Assembly: GCA_016792845.1 (NCBI GenBank)
Contig: JAEUKH010000028.1
Coordinates: forward strand, 496,001-560,000
Origin: Myxococcales bacterium
GTDB taxonomy: Bacteria > Myxococcota_A > Polyangia > Polyangiales > Ga0077539
DNA length: 64,000 nt
Direction of reading: 5' to 3'
Made by a program: the position numbers and the translations under genes. Positions 43,802-52,417 of the stretch are shown here, in pieces (within the stretch, counting starts at the first letter, position 1; each line of letters begins with the position of its first letter). The notes beneath the pieces are model-generated. The model was not told the DNA's origin and ran no database searches. It saw only the letters and a program-made list of their open reading frames with translations.

Positions 43802-45391
43802 TCAGGGCAGCCACTCGACCCTGAGACGCAGGGTGCCGAGCTGGGTGCCCACGGTGCCCGGCGCCCGGATCGGCAGCGACACCTCGCCGTCTGCGGTGGG
43901 CAGCGTCGCGGCGTCGAGGTCGGCGTGACCGATGCGCTCGCGGGTGGTGGTGTCGTCGTCTGAGACGGTGAAGCGGAGAGGCAGATCGCGGGCCACCTCG
44001 AAGGCGCCGGCGAGGCGACGGTTGAGGCTCGCGCGGTTCTGGTTCGGCACCACGGGGCTGGTGTCGACCTCGCGGCCGAGGCCCACCGCGGCGGTGGTGA
44101 CCACGAGGTCGGCCTCGCCGCCGATGACGTCCCAGTTTTGGCCGCTGGGGTTCTGCGGAGCGACCGTCACCTCGACGAGGGTGACCTGAACCCTCCGCCG
44201 CGCGGGCGCCGTCGCCGCGGCCTCGTCTGCGGGCGCGACCCGCGCGCGGACCCGCGCCGGGAGCTGGCTCGACGGCGGCGTCGCGAGGGTGATCGCGAGG
44301 GGGCAGGGGTGGTCGTTTTGAGCCCCCGCGACACTCGCAGGCAGGCGAACCCGATCGCTCGTACGGCCCGCCGAGAGGGTCGTGAGGGGCACCCCGCGGG
44401 GCGCCTCGACCGAGGCCCCGGGGTCGCGCAAGCGGGCGTCGAAGTACCGCGCCAGGTCGTCGGCGCACACGGCGGTGAGCACCGCGCCTTCGCCCTCTTC
44501 GAGCGCCACGTCGAGGCTGAGCGCGCCGTGCGCCGCGCCGTCGATGGGGCCGCTCACGTCGAGCCCGCCGGGCCACACCGTCGCGCGCTGGTTCAAGAGC
44601 CACGGGCCCGACTCGGTGGCAGGCCAGGGTCGCTCAGGGAGCTCGCCGCGGTCGAGGGCGCCCACCATGAAATCGACCTGCCGGTGCGGCAAATCGTAGG
44701 TCATGGTGAGCCCCGCGCCGAGCCGCTCGCGGAGCTGCGTCGAGCCCATCTCGGCCGCCTGCGCCCGCGCCCGCTCAGACACGCTCGTACCCGTCGCCGC
44801 CGCGACGCCCGAGAGGAGCCTCCCGAAGAGGCCCGTCGGCTCGGGCGAGACCATGCCCCGCGGTGTGACCTCGGCTTCGACGCCGTTCTGCGGGCGCATC
44901 CAGAGGGTGGCGACCCGGCGGGTGCGGTCGTAGGCCACGCGCACGTCGGCCGAAAAGGCGGCCTGCATGTCGAACAAGAGGTACTGACGCACCCGAAAGC
45001 TGCCCGCCTCGCGGTCGACCCACGTCCACCCGCTGCCGCCCATCGAGAGCGCGATGCGGTCGCCCGAGAGCTGCGCCGAGCAGCGACGGATCCACCAGCG
45101 GCCCACCGAGGTCGCCGTGCCCGCGGCGCGCCCCCGGAGGTTGCTCTCTCCGGGCAGACCCACCCAAGCCCCGAGGAGCCGCGGGCAGAGCTGCGGGGTC
45201 AGGGTCTCGGTCACCAAAGCCCGAACCTCGGCGTCGAGGGCCTCGGCGTCGCCTGGGCTTGAAGACGAGGGGTTTGAGGGCTGCGGAGTCGGTGCCGCGG
45301 CGCTCGGCGTGGTGTCGCGCCCCCGCACGAGGTGGCAGCCCGAGAGGGTGAGGGCCGCGAGCGAGAACGGAGCAAAGACGCGTCGGATCAT
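43802..45391 (-). CDS. Lipoprotein with C-terminal C2-like beta domain
   Basis: 529 residues from ATG 45391, with GAGG upstream. The signal peptide MIRRVFAPFSLAALTLSGC has lipobox TLSGC (Cys19). The central region is of unknown type with several Trp-rich strands (SMGGSGWTWVDREAGSF, YDLPHRQVDFMVGALDRGEL). Residues about 410-525 resemble a C2 domain (VQVTLVEVTVAPQNPSGQNW, DLPLRFTVSDDD, IGHADLDAATL) as found in membrane- or Ca-binding proteins. No enzymatic motif. The frame extends upstream to 45580, but that part overlaps the next gene and lacks a signal peptide. Confidence 0.82.
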   Translation of the reverse strand: MIRRVFAPFSLAALTLSGCHLVRGRDTTPSAAAPTPQPSNPSSSSPGDAEALDAEVRALVTETLTPQLCPRLLGAWVGLPGESNLRGRAAGTATSVGRWWIRRCSAQLSGDRIALSMGGSGWTWVDREAGSFRVRQYLLFDMQAAFSADVRVAYDRTRRVATLWMRPQNGVEAEVTPRGMVSPEPTGLFGRLLSGVAAATGTSVSERARAQAAEMGSTQLRERLGAGLTMTYDLPHRQVDFMVGALDRGELPERPWPATESGPWLLNQRATVWPGGLDVSGPIDGAAHGALSLDVALEEGEGAVLTAVCADDLARYFDARLRDPGASVEAPRGVPLTTLSAGRTSDRVRLPASVAGAQNDHPCPLAITLATPPSSQLPARVRARVAPADEAAATAPARRRVQVTLVEVTVAPQNPSGQNWDVIGGEADLVVTTAAVGLGREVDTSPVVPNQNRASLNRRLAGAFEVARDLPLRFTVSDDDTTTRERIGHADLDAATLPTADGEVSLPIRAPGTVGTQLGTLRLRVEWLP

Positions 45392-45477
45392 CGGTGCCTC
45401 ATCGGGTGTCAGCGCGGGCGCGGCGCACGCGGGGGGTGGTGCCACAGGGGCCGTGCCGGCGTCGACCCGATTGCGGC

Positions 45478-46890
45478 TCAGTAGAGGTCGCCCAAGGGCC
45501 CGCCGAAGCCGTGACGCCCGTGCCGGACGAGGAGCTGGAGCGAGGCGGTCTGCCGCGTCCACACGGAGTACGGGGCCCAATGTTCGGCGCCCTCATCGGG
45601 CGGCGCCGCGGCGAGGGTGAGCCCCGCGCCTTCGACCGCGGTAGCCCTCGGCAGATCGAGCAAGGCGAGCCCCGGGGTCACCGCATCGTCGACGAGCACC
45701 AGCGGCACCCCGGCGCGGGCCGCGAGGGCGCGATGCTGGGCGTTGTCGCCGCCGAACACCGAGAGCACTGAGCCCGGATGGGTCGATAGCACCGTCGCGG
45801 CGTGCTGCTCGGGGTGGGCTACACGCAAGAGCGCGAGCAGCGGGGCGCCCACGCGCTCGGCCGCGAGGCCGGGGTAGAGCCCCTCGTCGGTGAGCACGAC
45901 GGGGGCCACGAGACCGAGGGCCGGAGGCGCCTCACCCGAGACCACCGCGGCGCCGTGGGCCAGGGCCTCGCCGAGGCGCGCCCGGAGCGTGTCGCGGCGA
46001 ACCGGGTCGATGCGCTCGAGGGCCTCACGCACCCAAGGATCGCTCACCACCGCGGCGCACTGACGCGCGATGCGAAGGGCGAGGGCGTCGTGGACGCTCG
46101 CGCTCACCACCACCCGCTGGATCGCGTCATGACGGAGGCCCCCGAGGGTGACCCGCGACGCCACGATGGCCCGCGCCGCCAGGTCGAGGTCGGCGTTGTC
46201 GTACACCACCGCGGTGCCCGCGCCGTACGGGAGGCTCTGGGCTTCGATGCCACCGGCGAGGCACTCGACCTGAAACGCGCGGGCGTGACGCGGAGCCCCG
46301 AGCCAGAGCGCGCGTTGCACGGCGACATCGGAGAGCGAGAGCGCGAGCCCCGCCGAGAGCTCGCCCGTGGTCACCGTGACGCCCCCGTGGGGGAGCCCCG
46401 CCTTGCGCGCCACCTCGGCCACCTGGGCCAGGAGCCCCGCCACCGGAGCCTCGGCCACCAACGCCACCGCGGCACCGCGCGCGAACGCGCGAAACGCCGC
46501 GAGCATCGGGAGCGCCACCATCGCCGCGGGCGGCGCCGCGATCACCGTCGTCGGCGCGCTGTGGTGTGTCACGCTCCGCTCGGCCCCGAGCCGCAGCGCG
46601 CACGCGTGGAGCCCCGCCACCAAGGGCGTGAGCTCGTGCAAGATGAACTCGCCCGGCGCGACCCCGAGGAGCTTCGAGGCCTCAGCCCCGAGGTCGACCC
46701 GCGCGTCGACGAGACCCTCGGCGATCGCGCGCAAGAGCCGCGGTCGCGCCTCGACCGGCAGCCACCCGTGCGCCATCGACGACACCCGCTCGACCCAATG
46801 CGGGAGCGACATCGGCGGCGGCGGCAAATCGCTCTGCAACGCCTCGTACTCGCGCCCCGCCCCGACGGCCTCGCTCTCAGACTCGGTCAC
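45478..46890 (-). CDS. Aldehyde-dehydrogenase-fold protein lacking catalytic residues
   Basis: 470 residues with the general ALDH layout: an N-terminal nucleotide-binding half (APTTVIAAPPAAMVALPMLAAF, AEVARKAGLPHGGVTVTTGE) and a typical post-catalytic region (VVYDNADLDLAARAIVASRV). In the active-site segment GLRHDAIQRV, the position of the nucleophilic Cys (GQxC) is His254. The general-base Glu of the LELGGK motif is replaced, as the aligned segment reads LPYGAG. It is therefore probably a non-catalytic relative, or uses different chemistry. GTG 46890 chosen; GTG 46950 is an alternative. It is transcribed away from the thioesterase gene at 47087. Function unknown. Confidence 0.8.
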   Translation of the reverse strand: MTESESEAVGAGREYEALQSDLPPPPMSLPHWVERVSSMAHGWLPVEARPRLLRAIAEGLVDARVDLGAEASKLLGVAPGEFILHELTPLVAGLHACALRLGAERSVTHHSAPTTVIAAPPAAMVALPMLAAFRAFARGAAVALVAEAPVAGLLAQVAEVARKAGLPHGGVTVTTGELSAGLALSLSDVAVQRALWLGAPRHARAFQVECLAGGIEAQSLPYGAGTAVVYDNADLDLAARAIVASRVTLGGLRHDAIQRVVVSASVHDALALRIARQCAAVVSDPWVREALERIDPVRRDTLRARLGEALAHGAAVVSGEAPPALGLVAPVVLTDEGLYPGLAAERVGAPLLALLRVAHPEQHAATVLSTHPGSVLSVFGGDNAQHRALAARAGVPLVLVDDAVTPGLALLDLPRATAVEGAGLTLAAAPPDEGAEHWAPYSVWTRQTASLQLLVRHGRHGFGGPLGDLY

Positions 46891-47086
46891 AGCCCCGCCA
46901 TACCACCGTTGCACCCGAACCGTCGCGCGTGTCGACGCCGACCCCTCCACGGCGCGGGCCGCGCGCGCTCAAACCCTGTGCTGCGCTCGGCGCGGCGAAC
47001 GGTCACCGCGCGGCGCAAAGCCTGCGTTGGGGGTGTTCGGCCATTGCCCAGGTGGGGGTGATTTCGTAGGGTGCGGGCCTCGCCCT

Positions 47087-47566
47087 ATGACAGCGCTGCC
47101 CCAGCCCAGGCCCGCCTCTGCGTCGCTCACGATCATGACGCAGCTGCTCTTTCCAGAACACGCGAACGCTCTCGGCAAAGCCTTCGGGGGGCAGATCATG
47201 GCCTGGGCCGACATGGCCGGGGGCATCTGCTCGATGCGCCACTCGGGCGGCACCACGGTGACCGCCGCGCTCGACGACCTCCAGTTCGAGAACCCCATCA
47301 ACATCGGCGACACGGTGGTGCTCGAAGCGCGGGTCAACGGCGTGTTTCGCACCTCGATGGAGGTCGAGGTCCTGGTCTTCGCCGAGAACCCGGCCACCGG
47401 GGCGCGGTGGCGCTGCGTCGAGTCGCGAATGACCTTCGTGGCCATCGACGGCCAAGGGCTCCCGAGGGCGGTGCCGCCGTTGGTGCTCGCGACCCCCGAC
47501 GACCAGCGGCGGAGTGACGAGGCGCATGCCCGTCGCGCCGAGCGGCTCGCCCGCCGTCGTCGCTGA
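47087..47566 (+). CDS. Hotdog-fold acyl-CoA thioesterase (YciA/BACH type)
   Basis: 159-residue single hotdog domain. The family motif is clear: LLFPEHANALGKAFGGQIMA followed by WADMAGGICSMRHS. This corresponds to the HxN..G..FGG..l.wmD pattern in which the Asp is catalytic. DLQFENPINIGDTVVLEA follows, and a basic C-terminus (HARRAERLARRRR). It hydrolyses acyl-CoA to free acid plus CoA; chain-length preference cannot be read. ATG 47087 is the first codon after a 195-bp gap. It is divergent from the ALDH-fold gene. Confidence 0.92.
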   Translation: MTALPQPRPASASLTIMTQLLFPEHANALGKAFGGQIMAWADMAGGICSMRHSGGTTVTAALDDLQFENPINIGDTVVLEARVNGVFRTSMEVEVLVFAENPATGARWRCVESRMTFVAIDGQGLPRAVPPLVLATPDDQRRSDEAHARRAERLARRRR

Positions 47567-47665
47567 AGTACGCGTAACTACGAGGTTTCAAGAAAATTTG
47601 AGGCGCACACTTTGCGGGTCGGTCGGTCTTGCGAGGGTGCCGCAAATGATGCGAGGGTGTGCACG

Positions 47666-49837
47666 ATGCGTCTTCAAGAGGCTCTAGAGCTACTGTCGGG
47701 GTACGAGCGAGAGGCGCTTCGGCAGCGCCGTGGCATCAAGCTTGACCCGCGCAAGCGTCTCGATGACGTCGAGCAGACGGCGCGGGCCTTGGTGGCCGAG
47801 ACTGACCTGCGGCATTCGCGGCTCCCGGCCGAGGTGCGTCACCTCTTGCAGCGCCTTGTGGCGGCCAACGGGCTGCTCTCGGGGGCCTCGATGGAGCCCG
47901 CGGCGCGTCCGCTGCTTGATCTGGGCATCGCGTACACGGCGGCTCAGCTCGCGCGGAAGAAGGTGTCGGGCGGGGCCTCGAAGGCAGACGCCTCGGGTCA
48001 CCGTCTGACCGCGGGCTCGCTCCTGCTGCCGTCGGCGTTTCTCGTTCAGGTGCCCGTGGGTGAGAGTGAAGACCCGCGGTGCCTGCGGGCGTGCCTGAGC
48101 ATGGTCGACGCTGAGATCATCGGCCCGATGGCCCAACAGGTGATGAACAAGCCCGTCGCGATCACTGGGGCGATGGCGCTCCAAGAGGTGTGGGAGACCC
48201 TGGCGGTGCCTGGCTACCTTGAGCAGATCATCCGAGAGTTGCCGGTGGCCGAGGCGCGGCTCCTCGATGGCATCGAGCGGTACGGCGGCGAGGTCGACAC
48301 GCAAGAGCTTCTCGCGCTCGATCAAGCCCCCGGGCTCTACCGCACGCAGTCGGGCATCGCGGTGCCCAAGCGCGGCGCGCCCTACGCGTTGCAGCGCAAG
48401 GGGCTGCTGTTTCAGCTCGGGGTCGAGCGCTTCGTGATGCCCACCGAGGTGGTGCGCATCGTGGGGGCGGCGCGGCAGGCCGAGCGGGTGGCCAAGCGGG
48501 CCGAGATCGAGGCGGCGGTGCGTGATGAAGATTACGTTCCGCAGCGGGCGCGGCACGCGAAAGACCCGTCGCTGACGGCGGTGGCGGCGCTCTGTTTGTT
48601 GCGTCACTGGGGGGTGGCGCTGCGCCCCGACGTGGGGGTGGCCCGGGCGGCGATGCGCCGCGCGTCGGAGCGTTTGAATGAGAGCGAAGAGACCGTCACG
48701 CTCTTGGTGACCCTCGCCCGGGCGGCGGGCCTCGGGCGGATGGTGACGCCCAACTCGAACCTCGGCATCGGCGGCGACGTGGTCACCGACGTCGGCCCGC
48801 TCTTGTGGAAGACCTACCAACAAGGCGGCGCGTGGGACGAGACCCGCATCGAGCCCGAGGTGCTGCGCTCGGGGCTCGTGGCGCGGGGCACGGCCGTCGT
48901 GCAGCCCGCGCGGTTGGTGCTGCTCGACGCCCTCGAAGCGGTGGCCCGAGAGAAGTGGGCGACCCCCGAGGCGGTGCGCGCCTACGCCCAGACCGACCCG
49001 CGGTACACGGCCCTGGTGAAGCTGCACGAGCGCGCGATCCGCGAGCGCCCCGACGTCTTCTACGGCACCATCGACGACGCGTGGAATCGCATGATGCTCC
49101 GCACGATGCCGGTGCTCGGCGCCCTCGACGTGGCCGAAGACGGCAGCGCAGTCAGGCTCTCGGGGCGCATGTCGCGCGACCGTGACCGCGGCAGCGAGCG
49201 CCCGCCGACGCCGGCCTCGGTGTACCGCCACGACCTCAACGTCTCGGGTCGTACGCGCCTCGTCTCAGTGATCGAACTGGCCGACGTCTGCGAGCTCGAG
49301 CGGGTGAACTTCGACTCGGCCCCGGGCGTGCTGGTCTTCGCCGTCGGGGCCTCGGCCCTCGCGCACAGCCGTGAGGTTCAGCACACCCCTGAGTTTGTCG
49401 AAGCGCGGCTGAAGTCAGTGGGCTTGCACGGGCCCTACCCCCCGGTGGTGCGCGAGCTCCTGTCGGGCATCGGGGTGGCGGGCGACGCGACGATGATCGC
49501 GCTCGCCGGGGTCATCATGGTCGAAGACCCCGAGATTCGTGAGGCCCTCCGTGCCGATGCGACCTTCCGCAAGATGCTCGTCGAGCTCGACGCGGGCGAC
49601 CTCTTTCTCGTGCGCGCCGACGCAGACATCGCGAAGCTCCAGGCGCGTATCGGGCGGCACGGGCTCCAGTGGGTCGAGAAGGCGCCCGAGTCGGTGCGCC
49701 CGAGCGAGCTGCCGCCGGGTGACGCTGACACGAGCCGCGTGGTGAAGGTTCCGCCGCCGGCGAAGCTCCCGTCGGTCGAAGAAGACACGGGCTCGCAGGC
49801 CGCGCCGTCGCGAGCGCGGCGTCTCCGCGGGGCCTGA
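47666..49837 (+). CDS. Large protein with XPB/Ssl2-like (Helicase_C_3-type) domain but no helicase motor
   Basis: 723 cytoplasmic residues. The N-terminal part (MRLQEALELLSGYEREALRQ) is followed by a winged-helix-like middle (GIAVPKRGAPYALQRKGLLF, FVMPTEVVRIVGAARQAERV). The second half has VSVIELADVCELERVN, VFAVGASALAHSREVQHTPE and FLVRADADIAKLQARIGRHG, which follow the pattern of the XPB/Ssl2-like helicase-associated region of bacterial proteins. No Walker A or DEAD motif is present. The C-terminus is Pro/Ser-rich. The role is unknown; a DNA-repair or transcription link is only an inference. Start placed at ATG 47666; the frame opens at 47612 with Cys-rich chance sequence. Confidence 0.75.
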   Translation: MRLQEALELLSGYEREALRQRRGIKLDPRKRLDDVEQTARALVAETDLRHSRLPAEVRHLLQRLVAANGLLSGASMEPAARPLLDLGIAYTAAQLARKKVSGGASKADASGHRLTAGSLLLPSAFLVQVPVGESEDPRCLRACLSMVDAEIIGPMAQQVMNKPVAITGAMALQEVWETLAVPGYLEQIIRELPVAEARLLDGIERYGGEVDTQELLALDQAPGLYRTQSGIAVPKRGAPYALQRKGLLFQLGVERFVMPTEVVRIVGAARQAERVAKRAEIEAAVRDEDYVPQRARHAKDPSLTAVAALCLLRHWGVALRPDVGVARAAMRRASERLNESEETVTLLVTLARAAGLGRMVTPNSNLGIGGDVVTDVGPLLWKTYQQGGAWDETRIEPEVLRSGLVARGTAVVQPARLVLLDALEAVAREKWATPEAVRAYAQTDPRYTALVKLHERAIRERPDVFYGTIDDAWNRMMLRTMPVLGALDVAEDGSAVRLSGRMSRDRDRGSERPPTPASVYRHDLNVSGRTRLVSVIELADVCELERVNFDSAPGVLVFAVGASALAHSREVQHTPEFVEARLKSVGLHGPYPPVVRELLSGIGVAGDATMIALAGVIMVEDPEIREALRADATFRKMLVELDAGDLFLVRADADIAKLQARIGRHGLQWVEKAPESVRPSELPPGDADTSRVVKVPPPAKLPSVEEDTGSQAAPSRARRLRGA

Positions 49838-49848
49838 GCGCCCCGGCG

Positions 49849-50958
49849 TTACAGCCCGAAATGAAGGGTCGCCGCGAGGTCGAGCGACACCGGCGAGGTC
49901 GAGGGCAGCACCCAGAAGGTCGGCGACAAGAGGTCGACTTCGAGGCGCACCCTGCGCGCGAGCTGAAACATCACCCCCGCGGTGATGCGAAACACCGGCC
50001 CGTTGAGGGGCAGGTAGCCCACCTCGGCGCGCAACGGGATGAACACCCGGGCGCGAGGCACCAGGTCGACCGCGGTCTCGACGCCGAGGAGCACCAACGC
50101 GTTCGAGACGCGCTCGTTGCGGCCCCGCAGGTTGGCGTAATCAACACTCAGGGTGAAGCCCAGGCGGTCTTGCGGGAAGTACCCGAGGCGCAGCACCCCG
50201 AGCGCGTTGACGAAGCTGTCGCGGCCCGGGCCGAGCGAGAGGTTCAGGCCCCCGCCGAGCTCCCACCGGCGCGGGTGCGCACGGATGCGGCGCACCCTCG
50301 GCACCGGCGCCGTGGCGCTCGCGCGGGGGGCCTCGACCGGGGGGGCCACATCGGGCGGCACCAGCATCGCAGGGAGCGCCGCACGCAGCTGCTCGGCGAG
50401 CTCGAACTGGTCGGCCGAGACCTCGCGGGTGCGCTCGGTCGCTTCGACCGCGACCCTGACGCGCAACGTGACGATGTAACGCCCGCCCGAGGCCCGCACC
50501 TCGGCGGCGACCGCCACCGGGGCCTGCAGCGCGCGTTCGAGGGTAAACACCCCGTCGGGCGGCACCGGAAAGGGCAGCTGGAGCGCCTGCGCCGCGGCGT
50601 AGAGCTCAGTCGTGGGCAGCACCCGAAAGCCCAAGGCCGCGACCCCCGAGCGCAGCACCTCGGTCACGTACGCCCCGGCCTGCGCGTCGACGCCGATCGG
50701 CGCCGCGTCGATGACCACCGTGCGCGGGCCCTCAGGGTTGGCCGGAGGCGGCGTCGGCGAGGTCGGAGAAGGCACCTGGCGGGCCGCAGGGGGCGCCGCG
50801 GGCGGGTCTTGGGGTGTCACCGCAGGGCTCGCCGTCTCGGCGCCTGCGGGCGGCGTCTGGGCAGCCTGAGGGGCCGCGGCGGGCGCGACGGGTTGGGCCG
50901 CTAGGGGCGACGCGAGGCCAAGGCCCGCGAGCAGGGTCACCACGAAGTGAGAGCGCAC
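49849..50958 (-). CDS. Secreted protein with periplasmic N-domain and outer-membrane beta-barrel-like C-domain
   Basis: 369 residues from GTG 50958. The signal peptide (HFVVTLLAGLGLASPLAAQ) is followed by a Pro/Ala-rich stretch to about 90. A domain at about 95-215 (TVVIDAAPIGVDAQAGAYVT, VAVAAEVRASGGRYIVTLRV) resembles periplasmic FlgT/TolB-type folds. From about 245, beta strands alternate in barrel fashion (ELGGGLNLSLGPGRDS, LRLGYFPQDRLGFTLSVDYA, VFRITAGVMFQLARRVRLEV) and the protein ends FGL. It may be a small outer-membrane protein. No ribosome-binding site is obvious, so the start is uncertain. It is divergent from the BtpA gene. Confidence 0.75.
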   Translation of the reverse strand: MRSHFVVTLLAGLGLASPLAAQPVAPAAAPQAAQTPPAGAETASPAVTPQDPPAAPPAARQVPSPTSPTPPPANPEGPRTVVIDAAPIGVDAQAGAYVTEVLRSGVAALGFRVLPTTELYAAAQALQLPFPVPPDGVFTLERALQAPVAVAAEVRASGGRYIVTLRVRVAVEATERTREVSADQFELAEQLRAALPAMLVPPDVAPPVEAPRASATAPVPRVRRIRAHPRRWELGGGLNLSLGPGRDSFVNALGVLRLGYFPQDRLGFTLSVDYANLRGRNERVSNALVLLGVETAVDLVPRARVFIPLRAEVGYLPLNGPVFRITAGVMFQLARRVRLEVDLLSPTFWVLPSTSPVSLDLAATLHFGL

Positions 50959-51038
50959 AGCGGGGGAGAGAGTATCGAATGCGCGGGGCGCGCGCACGCC
51001 TTCTTGTGCTTGTGTTTCGAGCGCGGGTCGGGGCAACG

Positions 51039-51836
51039 ATGCGGGCGATGAAGTTCGCGCGACAGGCAGGTACCTTGGTCGGGGTCATTCACCTCCCGGC
51101 GTTGCCGGGGGCGCCGCGATACCGCGGTGATTTCGAGGCGATCCGTGCGTCGACGGCGCGCGACGCCGAGGCCCTCGCGGCGGCAGGCTTCGACGCCGTG
51201 ATCGTCGAAAACTTCGGCGACGCGCCCTTCTTCGCCGGGCCCGTGGGCCCCGAGACGGTGGCCGCCATGGCGGTGCTCGTCGACACCGCCCGCCGCGCCT
51301 CGGGGCTCGCCATGGGCGTGAACGTGCTCCGCAACGACGGGCAGAGCGCCCTCGCCGTCGCGGTCGCGACCGGGGCCCGTTTCATTCGGGTGAACGTGTT
51401 GGTCGCCGCCCGGGTCACCGACCAGGGCGTGGTGGCCTCTGACGCCGCGCGGCTCTTGCGATTCCGTGCGGCGCTCGGGGCCCAGGGGGTCGGCCTGATC
51501 GCCGACGTCGGGGTCAAGCACAGCGCGCCGCTCGGCCTCGGCGGGTCGATCGAGGAAGAGGCCATCGAGGCCGTCGAGCGCTCGCTCGCCGACGCCGTGG
51601 TGGTGACCGGCGCGCGCACCGGGGCCGAGGCCGACACGGCCCGGGTCGAGGCGGTCAGGGCCGCGATCGGTGAGACCCCGGTGTGGCTCGGGAGCGGGGT
51701 GCGGGCCGAGACCCTGGGCGCCTGGCTCGCGGTCGCCGACGGGGTGATCGTGGGCAGCGACCTCCGCGAGGGCGGGCGCGCCGGCGGGCCCATCGACCCC
51801 GCGCGGGCGCGGCGCTTTACGGCGATGCGGGGCTGA
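51039..51836 (+). CDS. BtpA/SgcQ-family TIM-barrel protein
   Basis: 265 residues. VIHLPALPGAPRY, ALAAAGFDAVIVENFGDAPF, GVNVLRNDGQSALAVA, IRVNVLVAARVTDQGV and WLGSGVRAETL are signatures of the BtpA family, named for a cyanobacterial protein needed for photosystem I stability but widespread in non-photosynthetic bacteria. It probably binds a phosphorylated or nucleotide ligand in a TIM barrel; the reaction is unknown. ATG 51039 chosen with GGGG upstream; ATG 51048 is possible. About 80 bp separate it from the divergent outer-membrane gene. It is not related in function to its neighbours as far as can be seen. Confidence 0.9.
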   Translation: MRAMKFARQAGTLVGVIHLPALPGAPRYRGDFEAIRASTARDAEALAAAGFDAVIVENFGDAPFFAGPVGPETVAAMAVLVDTARRASGLAMGVNVLRNDGQSALAVAVATGARFIRVNVLVAARVTDQGVVASDAARLLRFRAALGAQGVGLIADVGVKHSAPLGLGGSIEEEAIEAVERSLADAVVVTGARTGAEADTARVEAVRAAIGETPVWLGSGVRAETLGAWLAVADGVIVGSDLREGGRAGGPIDPARARRFTAMRG

Positions 51837-51921
51837 GGGTCGGCGTCGGGGGCGGCGCGCGGGTCGACTTCTCGACAAGGCGCGCCGGGCGAGGCACCCT
51901 GCGCGGAGAGACCCTCGAACG

Positions 51922-52413
51922 GTGGCGCGACGAAGCAAACAGTACGAACCCATCGGGGTCGCTCACATCGGCACCCTGCTCGCAGAGGCCATCCGTGACC
52001 CTGCCCGCATCCGCGCCGCGCTCGGGGTGTGGCCCGCGTGGGAGGAGGCCGTGGGCCCGCAGGTCGCACAGGCTGCGAGGCCCGTGTCGCTCCGCACCGG
52101 GGTGCTCACGGTGCATGTGAAGAACACCGTGTGGATGCAGGAGCTCTACCAGCAGCGGCAGTCGCTCCTGCGCAAGGTTCAGGCCCTGCCTGCGGGCTCT
52201 GCGGTGCATGAGCTGCGGTTTCGGGTGGCGCCGGTGCCGACCGTCGAGCAGCTCTCGGGGGCCGAGCCGCGCGAGCCGGTGCGTCCGGCGCCGATTCCGT
52301 ATGAGGTCGCGAAGCAGATTCGTACGGTGCCGAACCCTGCGCTCCGCGGGGTGATGCTGCGGGTCGCCTCGCGCTGGGCGGGGCTCGTGCGGGCCCGCGA
52401 GGGCGAAGATTGA
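51922..52413 (+). CDS. DUF721 protein, DciA-like
   Basis: 163 residues. DUF721/DciA proteins load the replicative helicase DnaB in bacteria without DnaC. The family core is visible: ALGVWPAWEEAVGPQVAQAA, VSLRTGVLTVHVKNTVWMQE and LYQQRQSLLRKVQA. The C-terminal extension is basic and Pro/Val-rich. GTG 51922 is the chosen start, with GGAGAG about twelve bases upstream. No other replication genes lie nearby. The assignment to DciA function is by family resemblance only. Confidence 0.88.
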   Translation: MARRSKQYEPIGVAHIGTLLAEAIRDPARIRAALGVWPAWEEAVGPQVAQAARPVSLRTGVLTVHVKNTVWMQELYQQRQSLLRKVQALPAGSAVHELRFRVAPVPTVEQLSGAEPREPVRPAPIPYEVAKQIRTVPNPALRGVMLRVASRWAGLVRAREGED

Positions 52414-52417
52414 TCGG

